Origin: Clostridiales bacterium
GTDB taxonomy: Bacteria; Bacillota; Desulfotomaculia; Desulfotomaculales; VENG01
Reading direction: 5' to 3'
Length of the DNA: 64,000 bases
NCBI GenBank assembly: GCA_021736985.1
Contig: JAIPEW010000002.1
Location: 1-64,000, forward strand
How positions within the stretch are numbered: position 1 is the stretch's first letter; each line of letters opens with the position of its first letter. The notes under the pieces were generated by a model, which searched no databases, was not told the origin of the DNA, and was given only the letters and a program-made list of their open reading frames with translations. Both the position numbers and the translations under genes were made by a program. Positions 44,806 to 53,645 of the stretch are shown here, in pieces.

Positions 44806-45492
44806 TTAGCGAGACCCGAAAATGGCAGAACCAATACGCACCATGTTAGCCCCTTCTTCAATGGCCACTTCGAAATCACCCGTCATGCCCATGGAAAGAT
44901 ACTCCATAGAAACTCCACTATATTTATTATCTACCCGGTTAAAGAGTTCGCGCATTCTTCTAAATACAGGCCTGACTTCCTCTGGATTATCCACAAAAGG
45001 AGCTATGTTCATTAACCCCTTTATCTTAATTCTATCCATGCCAGCAACTTCTAATATAAAATTTTCTACTTCACCCGGTTCAATTCCAAACTTACTGTTT
45101 TCACCTGAGGCATTAACTTGTATTAATACTGGAACATATACATTTTTCTGCTCTGCCTTTTTTTGTATTTCTTCTGCCAGGGATAACCTGTCCAATGAAT
45201 GTATCAAGGTTACTTTATCCACTATATACTTAACCTTGTTGCTTTGGAGATGGCCAATCATATGCCAGTTAATATCTCCATGTAAACAAGGGATTTTTTC
45301 TGCTAACTCCTGTACCTTATTTTCACCCAGGTTTTCTATTCCTAAGTTTACTAACTGCTCAATTCTGCTCGTTTTAATAGTCTTAGACACAGCAATTAAT
45401 TGTATTTCACTACTACTTCGTCCTGATCGCTCAGCTGCCTTTTTTATACGCTCATGTACTTCTAATAAGTTATTCCTTAATTCTTCACTCAC
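44806..45492 (-). CDS. yggS: YggS / PLPBP family PLP-binding protein
   Basis: A 228-aa TIM-barrel PLP-homeostasis protein. The PLP lysine lies in LIAVSKTIK; other family marks are GENKVQELAEK, WHMIGHLQSNK and LSMGMTGDFEVAIEEG. It binds pyridoxal phosphate and buffers its supply. First gene of the minus-strand sepF string, start GTG. Confidence 0.95.
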   Translation of the reverse strand: MSEELRNNLLEVHERIKKAAERSGRSSSEIQLIAVSKTIKTSRIEQLVNLGIENLGENKVQELAEKIPCLHGDINWHMIGHLQSNKVKYIVDKVTLIHSLDRLSLAEEIQKKAEQKNVYVPVLIQVNASGENSKFGIEPGEVENFILEVAGMDRIKIKGLMNIAPFVDNPEEVRPVFRRMRELFNRVDNKYSGVSMEYLSMGMTGDFEVAIEEGANMVRIGSAIFGSR

Positions 45493-45796
45493 ATTATCAT
45501 TCCACCTTACTGCTTTGTTTTAGAGCAATATGTTATTATATTCACCTGAATAAAGCTTATACAAATACTCTTTCTATAATACTGCTTGCTTCCCCTTCTC
45601 GATGATTTAAGTTGTGCATATTAAACATTTATAACCTTTCATCCATAAAATTACTATAACATTAAAATTACCTGTATAACATGAAATTCCTGCTTCATAT
45701 AAATATTTTTAACATAATTATAGTCTAAAACATATGTCGAAAATTAAAATTAGCTTAAATTTAATAAAAAAACTCTGGTTTAAACTGTAGTTATAA

Positions 45797-46040
45797 CCTG
45801 CAAACTCAAAGGGACGGTGAATTTCCAGAAGGTAGCGAAGTCTGAGTGCACTGCATAACTCGTCATTTGCGAAGTGTGATGTGGGAGGTGGGAAGTGTGA
45901 CAATCTGAGGAAGTCTGCTGCGTAAACTTTTTCTTTTTCCCACCTTTAATTTCCCACTTCTCACCTCTGCCCTTTACCCCGGACTTCCTATTTAATTATC
46001 AAAAGAATTTTCATACTCCGTTGCGAGCAAGAAACTCGTG
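45797..46040 (+). repeat. dispersed repeat E, partly palindromic
   Basis: A non-coding block in the 577-nt gap between yggS and pgeF. It opens TGCAAACTCAAAGGGACGGTG, has GGTAGCGAAGTC, a long imperfect inverted repeat built from GGGAGGTGGGAAGTGTGA and CCCACTTCTCACCTC, and ends TTTTCATACTCCGTTGCGAG plus CAAGAAACTCGTGGG. It shares order and motifs with the block at 25852-25955. The rest of the gap is AT-rich and shows no gene. Confidence 0.6.
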
Positions 46041-46069
46041 GGAATTCAATTTAACAACTCAGTTTAGTA

Positions 46070-46888
46070 TTAATTTATTTCAATTATAGAAGCCATCCGA
46101 CCAGTATTTCCTTTTGACCTGCGATAAGAATAAAACAGATCTTCGCAGCAGCAGGTACATAAATTTACATTTACAATGTTATGATATTTTAAACCTGAAT
46201 CCAGGAGTGCTTGCCGGTTAGCTGCAGATAAATCTAAATTCCACTGTCCATTTTCCTGATCCCGCACAAACTGCTCCCAGTTTAGATAAGCATGCTTTAA
46301 TTTATTAATTATTTTTGCATCTACCCTGTAACAGCACTGACCAATACAAGGTCCTATAACTGCTGTACAATTTAATGGTTTACAGTTAAAATCAGAAACC
46401 ATTACTTCAACAGTTTTTTGTGCAATACGCAGGACTGTGCCCTTCCATCCGGCATGAGCTAAAGCAGCAACTTTTTCCACCGGGTCAACTATAAACAGCG
46501 GCACACAATCAGCATAATAACTTGACAGGGGAACACCTGGAGTATTAGTAACTATGGCATCTATTCCTGGCAGTGAATCTTCGCTGGAAAAAGCACCCCT
46601 TCCCTGGGAATGATAATCTATTACTTGTACCTTGTCTCCGTGCACCTGGGCCCCGGAAACCAGATGTTCATAATTTATCCCTACTGCCCTGCATAAGCAT
46701 GCCCTGTTCTCCAAAACATTCTCAGCGTTATCACCAACATGCATTCCCAGGTTAAGGCTTTCATAGGGTTTCGAACTAACTCCGCCAGTCCGGGTACTAA
46801 AAACAGCTGTAAATAATCCCGCCTTTTCTATTACTGGAAAAGTCAAATACTTTAAACCTCCACAGTTTCTTAAAGTATAAACCTGCAT
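46070..46888 (-). CDS. pgeF: YfiH/PgeF multicopper-type peptidoglycan editing factor
   Basis: A 272-aa protein of the YfiH/YlmD/LACC1 family. The metal-binding site uses His in SGAQVHGDKV, Cys in SYYADCVPLF and His in AALAHAGWKGT, followed by IGPCIGQCCYRVD. Members act as purine nucleoside phosphorylase/adenosine deaminase-like enzymes in vitro and as a peptidoglycan precursor editing factor in E. coli. Stands alone, upstream of the sepF string. Confidence 0.92.
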   Translation of the reverse strand: MQVYTLRNCGGLKYLTFPVIEKAGLFTAVFSTRTGGVSSKPYESLNLGMHVGDNAENVLENRACLCRAVGINYEHLVSGAQVHGDKVQVIDYHSQGRGAFSSEDSLPGIDAIVTNTPGVPLSSYYADCVPLFIVDPVEKVAALAHAGWKGTVLRIAQKTVEVMVSDFNCKPLNCTAVIGPCIGQCCYRVDAKIINKLKHAYLNWEQFVRDQENGQWNLDLSAANRQALLDSGLKYHNIVNVNLCTCCCEDLFYSYRRSKGNTGRMASIIEIN

Positions 46889-47038
46889 ATATATTTCCCC
46901 TTAAATAAGAAATTTTTATAATAAAATTAATATATTATTACTATTGACAGGTACTTTTACAGCCAATACTCTATAGATGTATAAAAAGTTAATAATAAGT
47001 GCACGGGGAGGGGAAAACCCCTCCCTCAAAATATGTCA

Positions 47039-48172
47039 TTATCTTATACACTCCAGAGACACATCATCAATTAGTACAGTATTAGTATTATTTGACCCGG
47101 GTCTAAAAACAAAACGCAGTTCTGCCCGGGCAGTATTTTGAGGGGATAGTTCAGTCTTAACAGTATATCTTTGGTATGTATTCTGATTAATATTTTGGGG
47201 TGATAATAACGGATCAAATCTACCGACTAAGTTGCCCTCTTCATCATAAAAGTAAATAGCAATTTCGAGACGAAAATTAGATGTCTCTCCTCTGCGAGAT
47301 ATTTCTCGGGACCAAAACCTAATACGATAACTATACTCAGAAGCAGCATCTACTGTCTGGGACATTATGGCCCGCTGGTTACTATTTATCCCGCCCATTT
47401 CAACAGCATAATTTCCCGAATTCTCTATGCTAGAACGTAACACATTATCCTCCTGCCAGACCACAGGATTTCTCTCACTATACCAGCGCTCAATACCAGA
47501 ATCCTGCAGAAGATTACCTTCGGGACATTCTTCTTCAGCGGGAGGTAATTGCCGCTCTACACTAATAGAAGTAGAAACGTATTTAGAAGAATAATTTTGC
47601 GCGACATTGTAACCTCTTATTTCAACATTACCAGAGAACACAAAATCACCTGCGTTAGAGCGCAAATCCCATGTTGCTGAATAGTTTATACACTCTCCCG
47701 GTTGTAAAATTTCCCTTCCAACCTCTTGAGTGAAAAAACGTCCTTCAGACCAGCGCCATATCTCCCGGCCATCTCTCAGGGCTGCAAAATCATAACGCTG
47801 CCCCGTATTATAGCGCAGCTCAATATTACTTGAACTTACATTACACTTAATCAACTTAATAATAACATTATTTCTACCGGCTGCATAAGTTCTTTCATCT
47901 GTAAAAATAACATATAATAACCCGTTTATAAAATTAGTATTATAGGTTCTTCCCGGGACCGGTACTGGTTCCGGTTCTTCTGGTTCACCAGGTATTAACA
48001 ATACGTCTCCTATATTAATAAAATTAGGATTAGTGATATTATTAATGTCAATAATCCTTTCAACCGTTGTATTAAAAAGGTTAGCTATTTCATACAAAGT
48101 ATCGCCTGATTTAATCTCATATCTAAACAACTTTATATTCCTCCTAAAAACATTTATTACATTTCTATGCAC
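47039..48172 (-). CDS. LysM, BsuPI-like and carbohydrate-binding-like protein
   Basis: A 377-aa protein. LysM at about residues 14-61 (YEIKSGDTLYEIANLFN, VLLIPGEP) is followed by a BsuPI-like beta domain (about 75-205; LRYNTGQRYDFAALRDGREIWRWSEG) named after Bacillus intracellular protease inhibitor. A C-terminal jelly-roll (about 220-375; LLQDSGIERW, YSYRIRFWSREISRRGE, VLIDDVSLECI) resembles CBM_4_9 modules. There is no clear signal peptide, so location is uncertain; it might be a spore or mother-cell protein. Monocistronic. Confidence 0.8.
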   Translation of the reverse strand: MHRNVINVFRRNIKLFRYEIKSGDTLYEIANLFNTTVERIIDINNITNPNFINIGDVLLIPGEPEEPEPVPVPGRTYNTNFINGLLYVIFTDERTYAAGRNNVIIKLIKCNVSSSNIELRYNTGQRYDFAALRDGREIWRWSEGRFFTQEVGREILQPGECINYSATWDLRSNAGDFVFSGNVEIRGYNVAQNYSSKYVSTSISVERQLPPAEEECPEGNLLQDSGIERWYSERNPVVWQEDNVLRSSIENSGNYAVEMGGINSNQRAIMSQTVDAASEYSYRIRFWSREISRRGETSNFRLEIAIYFYDEEGNLVGRFDPLLSPQNINQNTYQRYTVKTELSPQNTARAELRFVFRPGSNNTNTVLIDDVSLECIR

Positions 48173-48309
48173 TAATTATAGTGGGTGTTCAATAGTTAAT
48201 AGAAAACTCCAACAAAAACAAAAATAAGGGATTGCAATTAATAATAAACTGGCATATACTTAGGAATTGTCTTAGGAATTAACTGATATGCCTTTCGGGG
48301 GGTGAAAAC

Positions 48310-49707
48310 ATGAAAGTAGCCATAATAGGAGCTGGTAAAGTCGGCACAGAGATCGCCGGAAAATTAAGTGAAGAAGGTCACGATATAGTAGTTATAGACC
48401 ATAAAGAAGCGCAACTTCAAAAAATAGAAGAAAAATTTGATTGTTTAACCATAAAAGGGAAAGGTCCATCTTCATCAATATTAAAATCTCCAACAGTAGC
48501 TGACAGCCAGCTCTTGGTATCAGTTACTGATAGCGATGAAGTAAACATGATCTCATGTATGACTGCCAAACGAATAGGAATATCGCGCACGATAGCGCGT
48601 ATACGGGATCCAGAGTATCACCAGGAATTAGTAATATCAAAGAAAGACCTGGGAATAGATCTGGTTATTAACCCCGAATGGGCAGCTGCAGAAGAAATTA
48701 ACAGGCTCTTAAGTATTGCTTTACCTATACATGCAGAGCCTCTTGCCCGGGGCAAAGTTCAATTAGTGGATTTTACAGTTGATGAAAACTCCACTACTTT
48801 TGCTAGAAAAAGGTTAAGCCAGTTGGAGCTCCCTCCATCGTGCCTGGTAGTTGCTATATCCCGGGGAGGAAACATGATTATTCCCGGTGGCCCGGACATC
48901 ATATTACCTGGCGATATCGTTTATATAATGGGACTACCAGAAAATATAAATAAGTTATGTATTAAAAGTAAAAAGAAAAAACAAAAAATACAAAAAGTAA
49001 TGATTTTAGGAGGCGGACGCATAGGTTATTACCTGGCAAAAAGACTGTGTTCCAGGGGTATGAATGTTAAAATAATTGAACAAGACCCTGGTAAATGCAG
49101 CGAACTAGCAGAACGCCTACCTACTGCCCTTGTTATAGAAGGCGACGGCTCAGACCTGGAAATATTAAAAAAAGAAGGTATTAAAGAAACTGACGCCTTC
49201 ATAGCAGTTACCGGGCTAGATGAAGAAAATTTGTTAATATCTCTTTTATCAAAACAGTTGGGTGCAAAAAGAGTAGTAGCTAAAATCAGCCGTTCCGGTT
49301 ATGCACCTCTGGTAGAACGATTGGGTGTGGACTCGGCTATAAGTCCTCGACTAATTACCGTAGGAGAGATTTTAAGATTTATAAGGGGAGGAAGGCTGCT
49401 TTCCCTTGTACTGCTTCTTAATGAAAAAGCTGAAGTTATAGAATTAATGGTTCAACCTCAAAGCAAAATAGTAGGGCGATATCTAAAAAAATCTAATTTA
49501 CCCAAGAGGACTATTATTGGTTCTATAATACGTAATGGTAAAACAATTATACCTAAGGGCAGCGACATGATTTTAGAAGGGGATCGCCTCGTTATATTTA
49601 CCATGGACCAAAATATTAAAGCTATAGAAAACTTGTGCGGCCTGGAGGGAAGATCCCTTGAACACACCTCTGATTTTGAGAACATTGGGTATAGTGCTTC
49701 TATGTGA
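48310..49707 (+). CDS. trkA: Trk potassium uptake regulator TrkA
   Basis: A 465-aa protein with two tandem RCK units: Rossmann motifs VAIIGAGKVGTEIAGKL (residue 3) and VMILGGGRIGYYLAKRL (about 230), each followed by a TrkA_C domain. It binds NAD(H)/nucleotide and gates the TrkH channel. RBS GGGGGG. It overlaps the trkH start by 50 nt. Confidence 0.95.
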   Translation: MKVAIIGAGKVGTEIAGKLSEEGHDIVVIDHKEAQLQKIEEKFDCLTIKGKGPSSSILKSPTVADSQLLVSVTDSDEVNMISCMTAKRIGISRTIARIRDPEYHQELVISKKDLGIDLVINPEWAAAEEINRLLSIALPIHAEPLARGKVQLVDFTVDENSTTFARKRLSQLELPPSCLVVAISRGGNMIIPGGPDIILPGDIVYIMGLPENINKLCIKSKKKKQKIQKVMILGGGRIGYYLAKRLCSRGMNVKIIEQDPGKCSELAERLPTALVIEGDGSDLEILKKEGIKETDAFIAVTGLDEENLLISLLSKQLGAKRVVAKISRSGYAPLVERLGVDSAISPRLITVGEILRFIRGGRLLSLVLLLNEKAEVIELMVQPQSKIVGRYLKKSNLPKRTIIGSIIRNGKTIIPKGSDMILEGDRLVIFTMDQNIKAIENLCGLEGRSLEHTSDFENIGYSASM

Positions 49708-51097
49708 AGCAGGTGCCCTGGTTCCTTCTTTGATTATATCTTTTTCCCTGGGGGAAGAAGATTATATGGCTTTTATAACCAGCATATTCATAATTACAAT
49801 TTTTGCAGTATTGTTAGTATGGAGACCTGTTGACACCAGGGATGTTGGTTATAAAGAAGGTTTTGTAATTGCTACTTTAAGCTGGATATTATTAGCTGTT
49901 TTTGGCGCCGTCCCTTATATGCTTTCGGGGGCGGTGCCCAGTTTTGTAAATGCCTTTTTTGAAACTATGTCAGGTTTTACAACCACTGGAGCGACCATAA
50001 TAGAAGATGTAGAAAGCTTGACGCACGGCATTCTTTTTTGGAGAAGCCTAACCCAGTGGATGGGGGGTATGGGGGTGATTGTGCTGACCCTGGCACTCAT
50101 TCCTTCTCTCAAAATTGCAGGCATGAAATTATTTAAAGCCGAGGTACCCGGACCTACCAAAGATAAAGTAGTTCCAGGAATAATAAAGACAGCTCGACAG
50201 CTGTATAAAGTTTATTTGCTTATTTCATTTTTAGAATTGATATCTCTTAAAATAGCCGGGCTTTCCTGGTTTGATTCCTTTATTCATACTTTTACAACAG
50301 TATCTACCGGTGGTTTTTCTAATCAAAACACGAGTATAGGAAGTTATAATGCACCTGCAGTAGAATATATTATAATATTTTTCATGTTTATCGGTGGTAT
50401 TAACTTTGCCCTTCACTACCATTTGTTAAAAAGAAATGCACAACCTGTACTGCAGGACCGTGAATTAAAACTTTATATTATTATAGCCGTATCAGCAATC
50501 TTACTAGTAGGAATTAATTTAAAACAATCTATGAATTTTGATAATATAATGTCTTTTCGCCATTCAGCCTTCCAGGTAATTTCTATAATGACTTCTACCG
50601 GTTATTCTACAGCAGACTTTAACCAGTGGCCCGCAATAAGTAAATCTATTTTAGTAGCTTTAATGTTTATTGGCGGGTGTGCTGGTTCAACTGCCGGAGG
50701 CATGAAACAAGCCAGGTTTTATATATTAAGTAAAACAGTATCCCGGCAGACGATTAAACTTATACACCCAAGAGCAGTAGTTCCTGTACGTGTTGGTGAT
50801 CATGTTGTAAACGAAAACATTGTAGAAAACGTGCAAGCATATTTTTTTATTTTCTTAGGCCTGCAAGCAACTACAACCATTGCCCTCTCTGCAATGGGTA
50901 TGGATTTAATAAGTGCATTTTCAGCATCGATAGCCTCACTTGGTAACATTGGCCCCGGTCTGGGAATGGTAGGACCGATATCTACTTTCACCTCTATTCC
51001 GGCTGCAGGAAAAATATTGCTGTCTATATGCATGCTGTTAGGACGTTTAGAAATTTACACGGTACTGGTAGTATTCACGGTTAAATTCTGGCGCTAA
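49658..51097 (+). CDS. trkH: Trk potassium channel subunit TrkH
   Basis: A 479-aa K+ translocating subunit with four M1-P-M2 repeats; pore-loop segments include SGFTTTGATII, TVSTGGFSNQN, MTSTGYSTADF and a fourth near SLGNIGPGLG. TTG start inside the trkA end. It works with the TrkA product at the membrane to import K+. Followed by a strong terminator. Confidence 0.95.
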   Translation: MNTPLILRTLGIVLLCEAGALVPSLIISFSLGEEDYMAFITSIFIITIFAVLLVWRPVDTRDVGYKEGFVIATLSWILLAVFGAVPYMLSGAVPSFVNAFFETMSGFTTTGATIIEDVESLTHGILFWRSLTQWMGGMGVIVLTLALIPSLKIAGMKLFKAEVPGPTKDKVVPGIIKTARQLYKVYLLISFLELISLKIAGLSWFDSFIHTFTTVSTGGFSNQNTSIGSYNAPAVEYIIIFFMFIGGINFALHYHLLKRNAQPVLQDRELKLYIIIAVSAILLVGINLKQSMNFDNIMSFRHSAFQVISIMTSTGYSTADFNQWPAISKSILVALMFIGGCAGSTAGGMKQARFYILSKTVSRQTIKLIHPRAVVPVRVGDHVVNENIVENVQAYFFIFLGLQATTTIALSAMGMDLISAFSASIASLGNIGPGLGMVGPISTFTSIPAAGKILLSICMLLGRLEIYTVLVVFTVKFWR

Positions 51098-51133
51098 AAA
51101 ACCGCCTGCTTATTAAGCAGGCGGTTTTTTTAT
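51098..51133 (+). terminator. intrinsic terminator of trkAH
   Basis: AAAACCGCCTGCTTA / TAAGCAGGCGGTTTTTTT, a 13-bp stem with a short loop and T-run. It also separates the convergent nrdG. Confidence 0.9.
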
Positions 51134-51138
51134 ATATG

Positions 51139-51663
51139 TTAATCGTCATTACGTTCCCATTCTACTACAGCACATGTATTTCTACTGGCCGGAATATCAA
51201 TAATGCGCTGGTTTTCAGATCCTTTAAACGGAAGAGTAATATCTTTTAATTCCTGTTCAAAGGGCCCGTCTACCAGTACATCAATTCCCTCCATTACCGA
51301 CAATTCTTTTACTTCTTCATATAAATACCCTGTATAGACCCATATGTCCAGCTCCGGAATACCTTTTCTTAATATTTTTATTGTTTCATGTAAAGGCCCG
51401 GGCTGCATTAAAGGATCTCCACCACTAAAAGTAACTCCATTAATAAGCGGAGTAATATTGTCTTCTACCCTTTCTGCCAGTTCTGCAGGACTTATTAATT
51501 CCCCGCCTTTTGCAGGTAACAATTCAGGGTTATGACATCCCGGGCAGTGCCTGGGACATCCCTGAGTAAAGACTACCGTACGAAAACCAGGACCATCTAC
51601 TACTGACTCCCCTATTATGCTGGCAATACGTATCTTTTCCACCGTTACCGCCTCTTTCATCAT
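51139..51663 (-). CDS. nrdG: anaerobic RNR-activating radical SAM protein NrdG
   Basis: About 174 aa when started at the ATG (51663) that overlaps the upstream stop as ATGA. CPRHCPGC gives the radical-SAM CxxxCxxC cluster site, followed by FSGGDPLMQPG. It generates the glycyl radical in NrdD. It is separated from nrdD by a VWA-domain gene to which it is translationally coupled. Confidence 0.93.
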   Translation of the reverse strand: MMKEAVTVEKIRIASIIGESVVDGPGFRTVVFTQGCPRHCPGCHNPELLPAKGGELISPAELAERVEDNITPLINGVTFSGGDPLMQPGPLHETIKILRKGIPELDIWVYTGYLYEEVKELSVMEGIDVLVDGPFEQELKDITLPFKGSENQRIIDIPASRNTCAVVEWERNDD

Positions 51664-53087
51664 AATAAATGCTTGACCAATATATCTTCCAGCTGAGCCA
51701 GTGTTCCACATTCCAGCATCGTAGATTTATCACTAAAAAGCTCAACAGTAAATATATTAGGCCACTCTTTTTCAGGCAGAGTATTCAACCAGATCAAGTC
51801 CTTAGCTTTTTCTCTAATATAACTTACTTTACGGGCAGCCTGTTCAGATTGCTGTGTTTTTGTATCACTCATTATAAAGAAATAAGTATCGCTGTTAAAA
51901 ATATGTTTATATTGAGTTTCTAATCCATCTAGAGCAGCATTAAGATTCGTTGTTTTCCCCCACTGCTCGCTTCCTGACATAATCCTGAACATGATTCTGG
52001 AAAAACCCTCATTGCTGCTAAAGTAAGGCGTAATCCGCTCCGTATTTTCTGAAAAAATAAAGATTTCTACATCTTTAATTACATCAGCCAGGCCGTATAC
52101 AAACTGAATTATAAATCGAGCATAGCGGGTCATAGAAGCAGAAACATCACAAAGCATTACCATTTTAGGTCTGTTTAACCTTCTGCTCTTGTAAACAAGA
52201 TGAACAGGAAGTCCACCATAGTTAATATTTTTACGTATTGTCTTGCGAATATCTATTTTATTACTGGCATTACTTATCTTATAACGACGAGATATACGAT
52301 TAGCCAGTTTACTTGAAAGCTTGTTTACGATAGCAGTAACCCGGGTAAGTTCTTCTTCAGCAATAGACTGCATATCTTTATATAAAAGTGACTCTTCCTG
52401 TTTCTGGCTGTATTGATCCAATGTTGAAGAAACTGTCTGATCTACTTCCTTCCTACCTGTATATTCAACATTCAAATTCTTCTTCTGAAAGCTTTCTTCT
52501 GCATCTTCTTGTTTCATCATATAGTAGCGCCAGTAATTTAGAGATGCTTCAATAACATTTGCAATTACTTGAGAAGGGTCGTTTACCGGGTTGCCTTCAA
52601 AACCCTCTATAGTCTGGTATAATCTTTCTCTATCGCCGGCATCCATTTGGGCAAGAGTTTCCTTTTGTTCTTTACTCACCTGGAGATAATCCTCTACTCC
52701 TCCCGCCCATTGCCCGCCACCGCTCCTTTGAATGCTTTCTTGAATTTCATTTTCCACTTTATTTTCTGCTCTTAAAACCTGTTCCTGCTGTATTTCATCT
52801 GCCTGCTGCGATTTAAGCTTCTTTTCTTCGGGAACAAAATAATTTTCAAATGCCAGTTCAAAAAGCTGCCTGTCAGACACTTTTTTTACCATGACAGCAG
52901 CTAAAACACTCTTAAATTGATCCCGGCATGCAATGTCAATTACAGACAATGCTTTAACAGCATCTAACACCTCTACTGTACTAACCCTTACTCCCAGGGC
53001 CCGCAATACTTCAGTAAATGTTACCAGGTGCTGCTGCACAACTTCCTTATAATCATTATTTTTGCTTGTAAACATGGAACATTCCAT
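51660..53087 (-). CDS. VWA-domain protein (CoxE-like) within the nrd cluster
   Basis: A 475-aa protein. The C-terminal von Willebrand A domain (about residues 265-470) starts RPKMVMLCDVSASMTRYARFI, with the MIDAS motif DVSAS, and includes FIMSDTKTQQSE. The N-terminal half (LGVRVSTVEVLDAVKAL, VMVKKVSDRQLFELAFENYF) matches CoxE/YeiV-type VWA proteins that usually partner a MoxR AAA ATPase; none is in the window. It overlaps nrdG by 4 nt, hinting at a metal- or radical-enzyme maturation role, which is inference. Confidence 0.8.
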   Translation of the reverse strand: MECSMFTSKNNDYKEVVQQHLVTFTEVLRALGVRVSTVEVLDAVKALSVIDIACRDQFKSVLAAVMVKKVSDRQLFELAFENYFVPEEKKLKSQQADEIQQEQVLRAENKVENEIQESIQRSGGGQWAGGVEDYLQVSKEQKETLAQMDAGDRERLYQTIEGFEGNPVNDPSQVIANVIEASLNYWRYYMMKQEDAEESFQKKNLNVEYTGRKEVDQTVSSTLDQYSQKQEESLLYKDMQSIAEEELTRVTAIVNKLSSKLANRISRRYKISNASNKIDIRKTIRKNINYGGLPVHLVYKSRRLNRPKMVMLCDVSASMTRYARFIIQFVYGLADVIKDVEIFIFSENTERITPYFSSNEGFSRIMFRIMSGSEQWGKTTNLNAALDGLETQYKHIFNSDTYFFIMSDTKTQQSEQAARKVSYIREKAKDLIWLNTLPEKEWPNIFTVELFSDKSTMLECGTLAQLEDILVKHLL

Positions 53088-53645
53088 CTATCGCACCTCG
53101 CGCAAACCACTTTTGCACCATCTGATATATTATACTCTTCAATTTTTTATTCACTTCAAGCAGCTTACAATTTAATAAATATTCGTAACAGTCCTATTAT
53201 AATTTTTTCACAGCTCTATTCAATGAATATTTATACTTTTTTCTGTAATTTCAATTATTGTTTTACATTTATTGGTTTAATATTTAAATGTGTTTGTGAC
53301 ACCTCAACAACACTCCAATATTTTCTAATTTTAACTGCTTACCGTTGCTTTCTTTCGCTCCATTCACCTCACAGGCCTAACGCTCAGGCTTAAACTTTTA
53401 AGGAAATTCACCACTAACTTGTTTTTGTTAAAGAAAAATTGTTCCTTAGTAGATTTTCCCTAAAATGGCGGGATCCCTCGCTTTCACCTTCATTAAGTTG
53501 GCAGCTGTTTGTTTCAAGTACTCTCTACGGGGCAACGGCAACTCAGTAATTTTCATGCTCCGTTTTGAGCCAGAGGCTCGTGAAAGTTTATTTCAAAACC
53601 ACATCTATTGTTTTTGCTTTTTTGTTAGTAAAATAGGTTGTTTTT
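53088..53645. other. 558-nt gap between nrdD and the VWA gene
   Basis: No gene is seen. The part near 53547-53585 carries a copy of the dispersed TTTTCATGCTCCGTTTTGAG motif and a GGCTCGTGAAAG tail. The remainder is AT-rich with an A/T-skewed stretch of degenerate sequence near 53400-53540. Confidence 0.5.
53547..53585 (+). repeat. dispersed end motif, copy F
   Basis: TAATTTTCATGCTCCGTTTT followed by GAGCCAGAGGCTCGTGAAAG, with the small GAGC/GCTC hairpin. It is related to copies at 23871, 25852, 46003 and 56741. Confidence 0.6.
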
